Positions 26,465 to 37,905 of a stretch of 64,000 bases of DNA are shown here, piece by piece. The stretch is from contig JAUCBN010000055.1 of NCBI GenBank assembly GCA_035048815.1, forward strand, positions 10,770,501 to 10,834,500. Direction: 5' to 3'. A program made the translations under genes and the position numbers. This DNA is from Abelmoschus esculentus (Eukaryota > Streptophyta > Magnoliopsida > Malvales > Malvaceae). Below the pieces are notes generated by a model. It was not told the origin of the DNA, ran no database searches, and worked only from the letters and a program-made list of their open reading frames with translations. The stretch's first letter is position 1, and each line of letters opens with the position of its first letter.

Positions 26465-28427
26465 TTAAGTAATATAAATTAAAGAAGATAGGACCCTAGG
26501 CGGTTGACCGGGTCGACCTATCCCAAGGCCACCCCTGCCACACGAGACACCATGATTCATTTCATCGGACCACATTAGACACAATGTGAAGAAAGTGAGC
26601 ATGTTACCATATGAGTAACCATCATGAAGTACCATTGGATTGTTACCTGACTTAGGAGCAATGGTGGCGGCCACGGTTGGGAATGCGGTGATGGGTCCGG
26701 CCGTTGTTGATGGGAAGATGTGTGTGGCTGATGCCGGTAACCCCATTACTTGTGATTGATGGTAATGGTGGTAGTACGGGTACATTGGCATCAATGTGTT
26801 TGCACCTACAAGAGCCTGCCCTGCCGGATACACTTGAGAGAAATGTCCATTCATGTAGGAAACTCCATTGTAGCTTAGCTTCTATCGTATGAACAGACAT
26901 AAAATTTTATGTTAAGATACATATTTTTATTAAATTATTTAAAAAATTTACAAGCGTGTATAAAATTTTTCTAAAATATACAAAACTTTAAAACTTTCAG
27001 AGGTGTAATTATCCCCTAACAGGCTAACATCCCTCGCTCTATCTCTTTTATGTTGCATCACTAAAAGTTGAGTTCATCCTTATATAATATACACTATTTG
27101 GCATCTAAAACTTAATTTCAATGTCCAAATTAATACATATATTGTTTTTTTTAATTGGTTCCTAAATTTATCTTTCAATGTACATTTTGATATATTTTAC
27201 GTAACATTGTCATCAATCGAAAATATTACGGAAATTAAACCTATGTATTAATCTATATACGATGGAAATCAAGTTCAAGAGTATGTAGTTAATTAAAAAT
27301 TACATTAAAATCGGTAAATATTATTAGATGAATCATAGATAACCAGGGGTGGAATTACATTGGGGTGGGGAGGGGTAATCGTCCCCATCCCCGAAGAATT
27401 TTTTTTTCAATTTTGTCCTCCTATTTAAATTCTTTTAAAAATTGTTTTTTTTATGAATTTGTTCCATTACTTCTAAACATTTATGTTTTGTCCCCTCAAC
27501 CCTAAATCCTGACTCCGTCTCTATAGATAATATAATAAACTAGATTCATCTAATAATTTTTCCGAGTTCGGATACCATTTGAATTTCTTATGATTAACCA
27601 TTGACTACCATTGCGTAGGGAATCCAAAGGGAAACAAAACCACTTACATGATTGTAGCCCATACCAGTGGCAATGTAGGTGGGAGAGTAACTGAAACAAG
27701 TGAGCAAAGACAGTTATAAGGTAAGGCAGAGTCTATTTGTCACACCATGCAACTTCATTAAGATTTAAAAGAAATAAAATGGAATCTGTACCCATAAAAA
27801 GGAACGGCCTGATGATGATGAAAGGGTGACGCTGGTGTACCCACAGATGGGTAATACCATTGCACGTGATTGGCAGGTGCAGCTGATGTGGCCCTTGATC
27901 CACCGTTCGATCCTTCAATTATATCAGAAAAAAACAAAATATTAGCCCCTCATGATGCTTGTATTCACAAAAATGCCATCACACACTATTTAAAAAAAAC
28001 GTTAATACCTTGTTGTGGCGGAGGAGGAGCAGTGGAGGCGGACCTGGGGCGGCGAGCACCGAGGGAAGCGAGGTTACAATTGGCGCGGCGGCCGTTGATG
28101 ATAGGATTCGGATCCTCGCAAGCTTTCTTAGCTGCTTCAGAATCCTTAAATGTAACCTAAAAAAATCCCCAAAAATTATAAAAATAAAAATCTATAAACG
28201 AATCAGCTAACACCGGAAGCATTTGAGTTATAAAAAGAACTTACGAATCCATAACCTTTGGATCTTCCTGTGATTTTATCGGAAATAACGACGGCTTCAA
28301 GGATCTCTCCGTACTTCTCAAAGTGTTCTTTCATGGCTTCTCTGGGAGTCTCCCAAGCTAAACCACCAACGAAAACTTTGGTTAAAGTTGTGTCTCCGAA
28401 TTGCCCAACACTGTTACTCATAGTCAT
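26465..28427 (-). CDS. RRM RNA-binding protein, ARP1-like
   Basis: Five exons on the minus strand: 28427-28245, 28156-28009, 27912-27792, 27690-27648 and 26881-26465. They join in phase to about 303 residues. One RRM covers residues about 17-93, with RNP2 VFVGGLAW and RNP1 GRSKGYGFVTF, followed by INGRRANCNLASLGARRP and a low-complexity tail rich in His, Tyr, Pro and Ala (WYYPSVGTP, HHHQAVPFYGY, YPYYHHYHQSQVMGLP). This layout matches the plant ARP1/RBM24-38-like group of single-RRM proteins; roles in RNA processing or stability are inferred. The start could be 28427, 28421 or upstream at 28448 in the same frame; 28427 is chosen for fit. The last 50 residues after VAATIAPKS do not look like the family. 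A donor-like TCAG|GTAACA at that point suggests that the true last exon lies elsewhere or is missing, so the 3' end is uncertain. Intron 4 carries a hAT-like MITE. Confidence 0.85.
27335..27530. mobile_element. hAT-like MITE, family B copy 1, in the RRM gene intron
   Basis: A 180-bp element (27343-27522) is flanked by a perfect 8-bp direct repeat ATAGATAA at 27335-27342 and 27523-27530. Its ends are imperfect inverted repeats: CCAGGGGTGGAATTA on the left and AGAGACGGAGTCAGG from the reverse-complemented right end. The interior contains AAACATTTATGTTTTGTCCC, shared in opposite orientation with 28761-28937. It lies in intron 4 of the RRM gene. Confidence 0.75.
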
Positions 28428-28752
28428 GGCGTTTAACAGCAACAACACCGAAAAGAAAGCAAAATACTAAGACTTAATTGAGAAAAATAAGGTGTTTGGA
28501 TGGAGAGAAAGGAAAAAGGATAGGAAACCCAAGAAGTATATAGGGAGGGAAAAGGAAAATATAAGGAGACGGGACAGAAGGAGGGAAGTAAAGAAATGAA
28601 GGAGACAGATAGGCAAGACAGATGGACTACATTATTAACGTGATCACATTTTTTTTTTATAATTACATATATTCAATTTATTAATTAATAATTTAAATTA
28701 AATATTATAAAAAAATATTTTTTTTATTTTTTTATTAAATTATCTTCTCAAA

Positions 28753-28945
28753 ATGATAAACATGGACGGAGTAAGGATTTAGGGTTGAGAGAGACAAAAC
28801 ATAAATATTTAGAAGTAGTTGATAAATTCATAAAACAATATTTTTAAAAGAATTTAAATAAAGGGATAAAAGTGGGAAAAAAATCTTCGGGGTGGGGGGC
28901 GATTTTCCCTCCCCACATGGGTGTAGTTCCGTCCTTGATGATAAA
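28753..28945. mobile_element. hAT-like MITE, family B copy 2, inverted
   Basis: A 177-bp element (28761-28937) is flanked by a perfect 8-bp direct repeat ATGATAAA at 28753-28760 and 28938-28945. The ends CATGGACGGAGTAAGG and (right end reverse-complemented) CAAGGACGGAACTACA are inverted repeats. It is the same family as 27343-27522 but in the opposite orientation. It lies about 330 bases upstream of the RRM gene's start codon. Confidence 0.75.
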
Positions 28946-29079
28946 TATCTAATATCATCATTTTATCCGTAAATTAAAAGAAAATATATATTTAAATAAT
29001 TTGAAATCATATTTGTTGATTTTACATAAAATAATATTATTAAATTATTAAATTTAAAATTATTTTTTAAAACAATTAA

Positions 29080-29375
29080 AGATGAACATCTCACTCGATC
29101 TGGTCGTATTTCGATCTGAATCAAGCGGGTTAATTTTTTGTATAAAAAATTAGGTTATATTTTTATTAAGAGCGATTTTGGATTAGTTTTGGGTTTAAAT
29201 TTAAAAAAAAAATATCTCATCCAAGATTAATAGTATAATTTTAACATATATTGTTAGGGATATTAATAATAGTTTTTTATCTTTCTATTTTTTATAATTA
29301 GATCATTAAAATATTTTTTATGATTAGGTTTTTAAAATTATTTTTTATAATTTAATCTAAAAATAATTTTTTTAT
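29080..29375. mobile_element. Partial family A hAT-like element
   Basis: The left end (AGATGAACATCTCACTCGAT followed by GGTCGTATTTCGATCTGAAT) and the interior (TATTGTTAGGGATATTAATA, then repeated ATAATT(A/T)GATC-type blocks) match family A. No right end or target duplication was found, so the copy looks truncated. The boundaries are approximate. Confidence 0.4.
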
Positions 29376-30065
29376 AGAGCACCTTTGGAGAATTTTGAAT
29401 TATACCCTTAATTTTTTAAAATGTTTAATTATACATTTTCAAAATTTTAATTTAACCCTCAAATTATTAAAAATTCTCGTCAAGTCTTAAGTTTTTCAAA
29501 CATTTTTAATTAAACCCCTTCAAAAATCTAGAAATTTTCAATAACCCTTATTTTTATAATCCCTCGATTTTTTTCAATTTTAAACTCCATAAAAAAATTT
29601 AAAAAAATATTAAACTCCCACAAATTATAACACCAACATCCTCTCTTGGATTAAATTTTTATATATTTCTTATTTATTAAATTTAAAAACCCTATATTTT
29701 GTTAGAACATATTTAAATAATTAATAAATTTTTTGATTGACTTTAATCGAATTCGCATATCGTTGATATCAGAGATAAAGTCAGGATTGAATTGTGGTAG
29801 AGATAATGTTTATTTTATCTAATATTTAAACTTATAAGACCTAAATAGTTATTTGATTAAAAAATTTAAAAATACATGATCATTTTTCTTTAGTTTGATT
29901 TCTAATTGATTATATATTTAATAAATTATTATATTTTTAAACTTAAATATTTATTTTTTTATTGACTAAATTGTTATTTGATCAAATTATTATTTTTACG
30001 ATGATTAAATTATTATTTAAATCAAATTTTAGAGCATGGGGTGGGATCTCTTAGGCCTTAACAGA

Positions 30066-30417
30066 GCTCCACCTAGGGATGGGTACGAAACCCGAAGCCG
30101 ACCCGACTCGATCGGGTTGGATTTTTTTGATAGAAAATTTAGGTCCGGGTCAGATTTAGGATGAAAAAAAAAACAGACCCGAGATTAATAATGTAATTTT
30201 TTCATATATATTTTAGGGATATTTGTAATAATAATCTCTCTTTATATCTATTTTATACAATTAGGTCACTAAAAAATTTTTTTTTACAATTAGTTTCCTA
30301 AAATTTAAAATTTTTAATAATTCAGGTCAGATCGAATTTTAAAACTTAAAAATTCGATCAGATCAAGTCGAATTTTTTCTATCCTAAACCCGACCTGTGC
30401 TCATCTCTAGCTCCACC
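30066..30417. mobile_element. hAT-like MITE, family A copy 2
   Basis: A 336-bp element (30074-30409) is flanked by a perfect 8-bp direct repeat GCTCCACC at 30066-30073 and 30410-30417. The ends are inverted: TAGGGATGGGTACGAAACCC on the left and TAGAGATGAGCACAGGTCGG from the reverse-complemented right. Subterminal CCCGACCCGACTCGATCGGG and its inverted partner extend the fold. It has no coding capacity. Confidence 0.8.
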
Positions 30418-31025
30418 CTTGACTGGTACTATGAACATGACAGGAAGACGTATAATCAAACATGCTTAAACGTTTAGTACCTTTATATTTATGAGTGCGA
30501 ATGAACTTAAATAATATATACATAGTATCGAACCGTAAGTAAAAATAATAATTAAAAAATTATTTGATAAATGAATATTATTTTAATATATTTAGTGAAA
30601 TTTATATACATTGTATAGGAAACTAGAAGATATAATATTTGTATGTATATGCCAATGAAAAAAAAAACTCATATCAATTAGACATCCCGAACGTAAAATT
30701 ACGATCTTTAAATATAAATAAAACTTATTTTGAAACATATTGTTTTATTTAAATATTAATTTCTTAAAACGTAAAATCTCACTCATATATCTCAAGTTTT
30801 AAAATTTTTCATTTTCACTTATATAATTTTAATTTCTTTCGACTTAGTCATTAAAATACAAAAGAAATTAAAATCATGGTAATTACCGACGATTTTGTAA
30901 TTGGTGATAAATGTGATTGTAACCTTAATACTCATAATTTTTTAAAAATTATTTTTTTATCACCCATTTTCTTAAATTTATTTTATTTTCATCATTTTAT
31001 CATAATTTTTCCAAACCAACGCTAC

Positions 31026-31449
31026 GGTTTGAGTAGAGATGGGTATGGGTGGGTTGGATTTTTGGCTCATCCGAACCCGACATATAAAAAATAAATAAAT
31101 TTAGGGACTAAATTATAAAAAAATTCTAGGAACTTAATTATAAAAAATATAAATTTAAGGACCAAATTATAAATAAAAAATTAATTTTAAGGACTTAATT
31201 ATACAAAAATATATAGATGGAGGACCATTATTATAAATATATCTAAAAATTATTAAAAAATTACATATTTAGTCCCGAATCGGGTCGAGTAAGATATTTT
31301 ACACTCTAAACCTGAACCCGAACCAACCCGAACCATTTTAAAAAATCACCCGACCCGACCTAATCCAAACTCAATTTTTTATCAAAAAATCCGATCTGAT
31401 CGGGTCGAAACCCGATCGAGCGAGGTAAAATTCCCATCCTATGTTTGAG
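31026..31449. mobile_element. hAT-like MITE, family A copy 3
   Basis: A 408-bp element (31034-31441) lies between GGTTTGAG (31026-31033) and TGTTTGAG (31442-31449), an 8-bp target duplication with one mismatch. The left end TAGAGATGGGTATGGGTGGG and the reverse-complemented right end TAGGATGGGAATTTTACCTC share the family's start. The interior contains repeated GGACTAAATTATAAAAA-like blocks, as in the other copies. Confidence 0.7.
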
Positions 31450-31717
31450 TTTCTATGGGCTGTGGCCGTATTACCATGGGAATTATTATATTATTTGTTT
31501 CAATTTGGGATCCGGTCAAAGTCAAAGATGTCTGAGGTTCCACATCAACATCGATGCAGGGGATCACGTGGGGGACCCACATCACTCATACCATTGGTTT
31601 GGGTCCCACTTCCAAATGCCCTAATGAAATGATTAACCTAGACAAATGGGTGATTTTAAAAAAAGACGGTCTTAAAAAATAAATTTAAAAACGACGGTAC
31701 CGTCTTTCTTATAAAAA

Positions 31718-31767
31718 TTGTAAGAAATTTGGTATACACTTTTTGGTATATACCAAAATTCTTACAA
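31718..31767. repeat. Short hairpin
   Basis: The arms TTGTAAGAAATTTGGTATAC and GTATATACCAAAATTCTTAC, the second followed by AA, are inverted copies separated by 8 bases. Related AAGAAATTCGGTAT words recur at 36900-37190, so this is probably part of a repeat and not a terminator or microRNA precursor. Confidence 0.5.
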
Positions 31768-32640
31768 ATATCTCATTTTCTAATATTATTTACGTTGGGA
31801 AAAACTTAAATTTAATTATTTTTGAATTAACATTCATCGAATGAACTCGTATGGTTGATTAGATGAATTTTATTAAAAAATTTTAAAAAAATTATAAAAC
31901 TCTTCGTACTAAAACGGTTTTTAAGGACTTGGAAGAATATCTCTTTCGGGTTAAATTCGTGTTTAATCAAACGCAAAAACGTGAATTAGAAAAAGGAAAT
32001 TAATTTAGAATTTTTTTATTAAAAAGAGAAAAAAAATATTATTCCTTTCAATTTTGTGATAAATGTTCAAAAGGAAACAAAGGGACTTAAAAATGTTTTT
32101 TTCCTAGCTTTATATATTATAAAAGAAAAATAAATTTTAACTAATTACTATAGGTTTATTAGGGGTGAGATGTTAAATTTCTTAGATAAGATCATACTTT
32201 GAATTCTAAGACTAAGAATGAAATAAATTAGACATTAAATCTCTGTGTATTCGATTTGAATTAATTGATTAATAGTTCGAATACAGATTATTATATCGAA
32301 ACATAAATAGTAAATTTTAAATTTTTTACAAAGTAAGCCTATATTGCATGTTACCTAATTATTTTAGTAGAAATATAGTTGGAGGGTTTGGCCAGCCACC
32401 AACTGTCATGGAAAATAATTATAAACAAATGAGAAGTGAGGACTGAGTTAGGGGTTGATGGTGGACTGAGTTGGAACTTTTGAGGGTTCGAGTTGGCAAA
32501 GGAGAAGTTTTGTCTTTTACCTTTCCCTTTGCAACTTTCAAATGTTTAAATATTGCGGATAATAATAACTAATTCTTTTTAATATAATTTTTTTCAAAGA
32601 AATAACTAATCATGAAATATATTCTATATTTATGAATGAA

Positions 32641-33011
32641 AAATGAATATCCGATCATCATTACATCATGTTTTGTTAAGACGAAATTAACAATCAGTTG
32701 ATATAACAAGATAAAATAATAGATCTTAATCTTGTGAATAGAGAAAACTGTGAGATGGGAAGATCGTCCTATAATTTACCTTTACAAAATTTAATTTGTA
32801 TTAGTTAACCAGTGGATCGAAAATGAATATCTAACCATCACTACATCTTGTCAAGAAGAAACCAACAATCAATTGATCTAACGAGATGAATCATTAGATC
32901 TTTTGAGGTTAAGAGTTTAAATTCTAAGCTTGTGAATAGAAAAAATTAAGATATAAAGATCGTTTCTGCATGTCTACAAAATTTAATCTGTATTAGTTAA
33001 CCAGTGAATCG
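32641..33011. repeat. Tandem pair of 180-190-bp SINE-like units
   Basis: Two head-to-tail units, 32641-32820 and 32821-33011, share AAATGAATATC at the start and TGTATTAGTTAACCAGTG near the end. The second unit keeps CAATTGATCTAACGAGATG and AGGTTAAGAGTTTAAATTCT. These resemble the A and B boxes of tRNA-derived SINEs. The first unit has lost the second of these. The identification as a SINE is tentative; the tandem structure is clear. Confidence 0.55.
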
Positions 33012-33885
33012 AAAACTAAGGTTTAAACTAAAAAAAAGAGCAAAGAGAAACTGAAGATTGAGAGACAGCTTCTCTGTCAGAAAACCAAGTGGGGGAGCAA
33101 GTGAAGGAAGGTGAGTGAGTGAGCTGGCCTGCCTCGTGCATCCAACAAATGATGGTCATGTTGTGAGTTAGATGCTCGCATTGCCCATTTCACCTTGCTT
33201 CTTTCCATGTTTTTTCTGCATGGTGTTCGGTTCTAGGCTCTAGCTTTGCTGGTGGGAACAGATGACAGACCAAAACATGAATATATTCAGTTCAATCCGT
33301 TTGCGTCGACTCGTATTAACATTAACATGCCAACCATTCAGCAAGGAACCGATGTCACATGATGCAATCTGTGGATTTAGAATACAAGTACGACGACGAG
33401 ACGACAAGCGAGAGAGCTATGGTTGTATGAGGTGAAGACTGCTATATAACTTATGACCATCTTGGTGTGGTGCACGTTTGAAGGAACTGGAGGCTCCATA
33501 GCTGGGTGGAATGTGCTTCATGTTGCAGATCAAAGGTGTGGACTTGGAGACTGGGGTTGCTGTCACCACGGCTGCTGAATATCCCCTGTATTGATCCAAA
33601 GAGTCGGTACGACAACACGATATACAAAATATAATACGAATTATTAGCGTGATAAAACAATACAAAACGGGAGCAATATGGACAATACAAGGATATATCA
33701 TTCAACTATTTTAAGACTAATTGCACTTTTTCGCCTTAGAACAAGCTAAACTGAACAGTCCCCAAGGTGTCTAGCTTTTGCATAATAAAGATCAGTCCAC
33801 AATGAAGATCCTAAAACAGGTTTTGAGTTAAACAATGTAACCAGACCTAATACTTGTGAAAGTGGTAAGAGGAAGCTCGGATCGG

Positions 33886-36509
33886 CTACTCGTTGCCTTG
33901 CATGGAGGGAACGATCATATGATGTCCTTGTGCCTGCAACATTTATGGAAATCGAACCATTGTAATACAAGTTTCAATGATCCATCCTACAATCCTGCAA
34001 TGTTATTATTTACTGCAACCGGCATGGGTTTATGCTGGGGTAGCTACCTAAAACATCAACATAAAGTCATGCAAGTGAAGCATATGATCTTAAATCTTGA
34101 AGGAACATGGCTGGTGTAATATTTACTGTGAGCACACCGGTCACGGACCATCAAATGTGTTAGCTCTCAATTTGTCTAGACAGGTACACTCGGGGATGGA
34201 CCGAGTGCACCTGTAACATAAATTCATGTGCCCATCCCTGCGAAGACTATCATATGCCGGGAAGGAATAGCCTCACATGCATTGGCTAGAAAACAGGTGC
34301 AAATCAGTACAAACTGCCCCACTTTCTATTATAACATATGATTAATTTAGATGTTCTAAAGCATATGGATTGTTTCAGCTAGAACTTTTCTAAAATGACC
34401 CTGTCTGAAATCCCAAATTGCAAGTTGAGACAAGTAAAAGTGAAGATAATCTAATCATGCATAGAAGTAGTTATCCGATCAATCAATCTCGGTGAAAATT
34501 ATAATATAATCCAATCATTCATCCTCTAATATTCAAGAATCCTGTTCTCATTGGAGAAAAATGAACCCTGAAATAATAGTATGATGGGAAAACTATGAGG
34601 TGCAAAGCTTTAGATGATTCAACACCTCATTTTTCAAGGATTTGTGAAAATTATACTTGCAAGATTAATAACAAAAAGCCAAAGGAGACAGATAGAATTA
34701 CTTGGGAATTAATATGGTTCAATGACTCCTGGATAGGAAACTGCAGGTTTTCGCCACCAATGCAGAAGAACATGGTAATTCAGTTGAGAACATTACAGAA
34801 TGTTCGAAAGAACAAGCAAAGTATACAAATTTTAGTCCTCGAACAAAAATCTAAAGCAAATATTATTGTTTCACCTGTGGGTTCTGAACAGCAAGAACTC
34901 CAACTGCATCCCTTTTAAGGGATCCTTCACCGCCCCTAGCAGATCCCTTAGCATCACCCTGCCAGTTACAAAGTTTGCAGTTAAAAGAGGAGAAACTACC
35001 AAAATAGACAAACTAAAAGAAATATGCATACATAATAGGGGTAGGATCCGTTGACACAGTGTAAAACTTAAGAGTTGTACATGTTTTTTTGGATCGTATC
35101 GATGACTGAGATTAACAACAGGTAATGAGAAGATTTTTACAGGAAAAAAAAAAGTGAATTATCCTTGATTTAAAAGTTTTAATCTCAGCCATTAAAGTTA
35201 GTTAATCCAATGATCCAAAAAACATTTAAAACTTTTAAGTTTACACCGTGTAAGTGGATCTTAACCCATATATATATATATATACACACACACATATCAG
35301 TAACTAAGAAGAGATTATAATTACCTCCAACTGTGCATCATGATCATTCGAACAGCATCAGCCCCAAGAACAAGGCCAAAAAGCAAGAAAGAAATGGTCA
35401 GATTAAATAGAAGAAAACATCAAGTTTGTACTTCTAAAACATGTCAGTTTGAGCTCCACTTACATCCCTGTACCTGGACAGATATATTTTAAGTGGCTCA
35501 ATATAGTCTTCAAAGCCTAATGTTGCCATTGCCCACAACAGATCATCGCCATTGATTGTCTTCCTCTTCTCTTTCTGACATTTATCGCTTGCCCTGAAAA
35601 ACAAACATCCCAAATCATTTCACAAAGCTAAATCTGAATTCCATCAAAAAGATCAATCACTAAAAAAACAATGAACCAAGTTTTCCACATAAAAGTGCAT
35701 TCCTCATAAGCCAAACCTTCACCATTCAAAACTAAAAAACACCAGTCAAACTTCCAGCTTTCTTGAGAAACAGATATCAGCATATGCCAGAAACAACAGC
35801 CAAAGTCTCAAAATCATGTCCCCAATGTCAGGAAACACTAAAATCACAATTCACAATTCATAGAAACCATGTTTACCTTTCTGAAGTACACATTATTTTA
35901 AGGAAAAAAAGATATAAGGACCTATATTTCATCAACACTAAAATCAACATCCCTCAAAATGTAAACTTTTACCCACTAGAAAGTAAAACAAACTTCAGTG
36001 AAGCCAATTCCAACTTCCACCAGAATTCCTGAAAGAAAGTATCAAAATGTTGCAATCCAAATCAGAAATGCCTACTTTCCTCCTATACACCGCATATCAA
36101 GTCGCTCAAAAAATCTTTTACCACTCCATAAGTCAAAGAATACCAAGTAAAGCTTACAACTTTCAAAACACCAACAAGAATTCTACATTCGAAACAAAAC
36201 TCCCAAGTCTAGAAAAAGCATAACAAAAGTTCCCAAAACGACTATTAACAAACCCCAGAATTAAAAGTATACATACTCGCTAGTTATGAAGCTGATGAAC
36301 TCAGAAACACATTCTTGAACAGTATCTTTAGCATCCTTAGCGATTTTGCCATTAGCAGGCAACGCTTTCTTCATGATTCTGCTTATATTAGCAATTGGGA
36401 GGTAACGGTCTTGTTCCCTCACGTTTGAGTGAGAACTGCTCTGCTCCCCTCCACTCTCATGGCTCCCTCCTGCTGGACTGGTTTCCCCCCTTGCCATACC
36501 ATCCGCCAT
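33886..36509 (-). CDS. Nuclear factor Y subunit B (NF-YB, HAP3)
   Basis: Five exons on the minus strand: 36509-36277, 35593-35464, 35330-35325, 34958-34875 and 33933-33886. They give 166 residues. The histone-fold region (about residues 30-121) is canonical: REQDRYLPIANISRIMKKAL, IAKDAKDTVQECVSEFISFI, SDKCQKEKRKTINGDDLLWA and MATLGFEDYIEPLKIYLSRY. It pairs with NF-YC in the nucleus and, with NF-YA, binds CCAAT boxes. Asp in DDLLWAMATLGFEDY marks the common type and not the LEC1 type, which differs at the preceding helix. The third exon is only six bases and codes for Leu-Glu. The C-terminus GHHMIVPSMQGNE is the conserved end of the NF-YB8/10-like group, so direct splicing of exon 4 (VQNPQ) to exon 5 (AQGHH) is supported. 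A further small exon in that 941-bp intron cannot be excluded. Sequence at 33417-33600 probably belongs to a spliced 3' UTR. Confidence 0.93.
35325..35330 (-). other. Six-nucleotide microexon of the NF-YB gene
   Basis: On the minus strand the sequence reads ATGCACAG|TTGGAG|GTAATT. The acceptor and donor enclose only TTGGAG (Leu-Glu). Exon 2 ends in phase 0 after SRYRD and exon 4 begins in phase 0 with GDAKGSARGG. NF-YB proteins have two residues (ME or LE) exactly there. Without this microexon the conserved linker would be two residues short. Confidence 0.8.
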
Positions 36510-36839
36510 GTCCCCTGCAGACCTAGATGAAAATGAGATGAAAATTGGGATTATTGTTAAAAAATGATTTTACTATAAAAATCTGGTTTTGGTTTTATCA
36601 AAAGAGTTGGATTTTTATTTAAAAATGAAAACTTTCAATGGAGTTTTGACGATGGAAGAATGAAGAAGAAAATGAATCAGTATTTATGTATTGAGGCGAA
36701 CACACCCACGTTCTTAGGCTGCTTCTGCTTCCTTTTTGTCGTTAAACCATCAAATCACTAATTTTTTTTTCTTTTTCATAATTTTAATATGTTTTTTTAA
36801 ATAAATTAAAAAATAACTAAAAAGTGATTGTATCAATTT

Positions 36840-37275
36840 CTTATAAAAATTATAAAAATTTTGATATTAATTTTTTTATATATCAAATTTTTTATACTTT
36901 TTATAAAAAATTTGGTATGTATCAAAATTTTTATATTTTTTATAAGAAATTCGACATGTATAGAAATTTTTATATTTTTATAAAAAAATTGATATTTATC
37001 GAAAAATTGATATTAAAGTTCGGTACAACCTCTTTTTAGTTACTTTTTAATCCTGTTATTTTCTAGAACTTTCAATATGGGTTTTATAACAGTGACTTCT
37101 TCAAACATTTTTTTTATATTTTTAATAAGAAATTCGGTATCTATCAAAAAAATCTATACCAAATTTTTTTTAATTTTTATACGAAATTCAGTATAATTTT
37201 TTTAGTCATTTTTTAACCATGTCGTTTTCTAGAACTTCCGGTATAGGTTTTATAACAGTGAGTTTTGCAAACGCC
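36840..37275. repeat. Local direct duplication of AT-rich sequence
   Basis: Two blocks share TTTTCTAGAACTT(T/C)C(A/G)(A/G)TAT and then GGTTTTATAACAGTGA; these words lie near 37060-37092 and again near 37232-37262. Upstream, AAGAAATTCG(A/G) and TATCAAAA words recur in both blocks at a spacing of about 170-180 bases. This looks like a degenerate tandem duplication; no gene is implied. Confidence 0.55.
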
Positions 37276-37799
37276 TTAATTTTAGAATTTAAGATTTTAG
37301 TTTTGAGTTTTTAATTTAGGGATTTTAGTGTAAAAGTTTAAAATTTAAGGTCTATAGTTACAAATTAGTATTTAACTTTAGGATTAAAATTTAAGTTTTA
37401 GAGTAATATAATTGTAGATTTAATTTTAACTTATAAACCCTAAATCCAAAATTTTATTAACCTTTAAATTCGAAATTATTATATTTAAACTCTTAAACCT
37501 TAAATAAAATATCTAAACCCTAAAATTAAAGTGTTTTGGTAAATAAAATCTTCACAAGTACTTGGCATAATCATCCTTTTAATATTCTCTTATTAAAATT
37601 TATTTTTTTATTAAAAATAAATAATTAAAAATAAATATTTAAATTATATATTTTTTAATTTAGATATTTAATTTTTTTGAATAAAAATAAATATTTAATG
37701 TTTTATATTAAAGAATGAGTTTGACACAATCAATAAGTGTCGAGTGTAATGACAAGACACATTGATCTTGTAACGAGAATTACAAATTTCGAATATAAA

Positions 37800-37905
37800 C
37801 CATTATAAGAGGTGATAATTCACCTTAAAAAATTGAGATGAACGATTCTGATTGTTTGAGACCACAAATGATATGGTGAACAAAGTTCACCTAATAATTT
37901 TTCCT
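37800..37905. mobile_element. Fragment of a Mutator-like family C MITE
   Basis: The stretch AGGTGATAATTCACCTT, then GAGATGAACGATTCTGATTG and GGTGAACAAAGTTCACCTAA, matches the right part of the 57476-57685 element. The left terminal repeat is absent. The preceding bases (ATCTTGTAACGAGAATTACA) look like part of a SINE, so the copy is a chimera or truncated. Confidence 0.45.

Larger units (their letters stand above)
28428..33885. other. RRM gene promoter and intergenic region with clustered small transposons
   Basis: The 200 bases left of 28640 are purine-rich (GGAGAGAAAGGAAAAAGGA type) and probably hold the RRM gene's leader and promoter. The remainder is A/T-rich and carries several small transposons, a short hairpin (31718-31767) and a tandem SINE-like pair (32641-33011), listed separately. 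From 33100 the composition becomes more mixed. The block 33417-33600 is probably 3' UTR of the NF-YB gene, with an acceptor-like CAATACAG before GGGATATTC. No other gene is supported. Confidence 0.55.

Noticed and set aside
33417..33705. Two overlapping minus-strand frames near the NF-YB 3' end
   Set aside because: Neither matches a known protein. The NF-YB protein already ends with its conserved GHHMIVPSMQGNE at 33886, so this is best seen as 3' UTR.
36824..37039. Open frame rich in Tyr, Phe and Lys
   Set aside because: It is a reading of the A/T-rich local duplication (repeated TTTATA words) and not a plausible protein.
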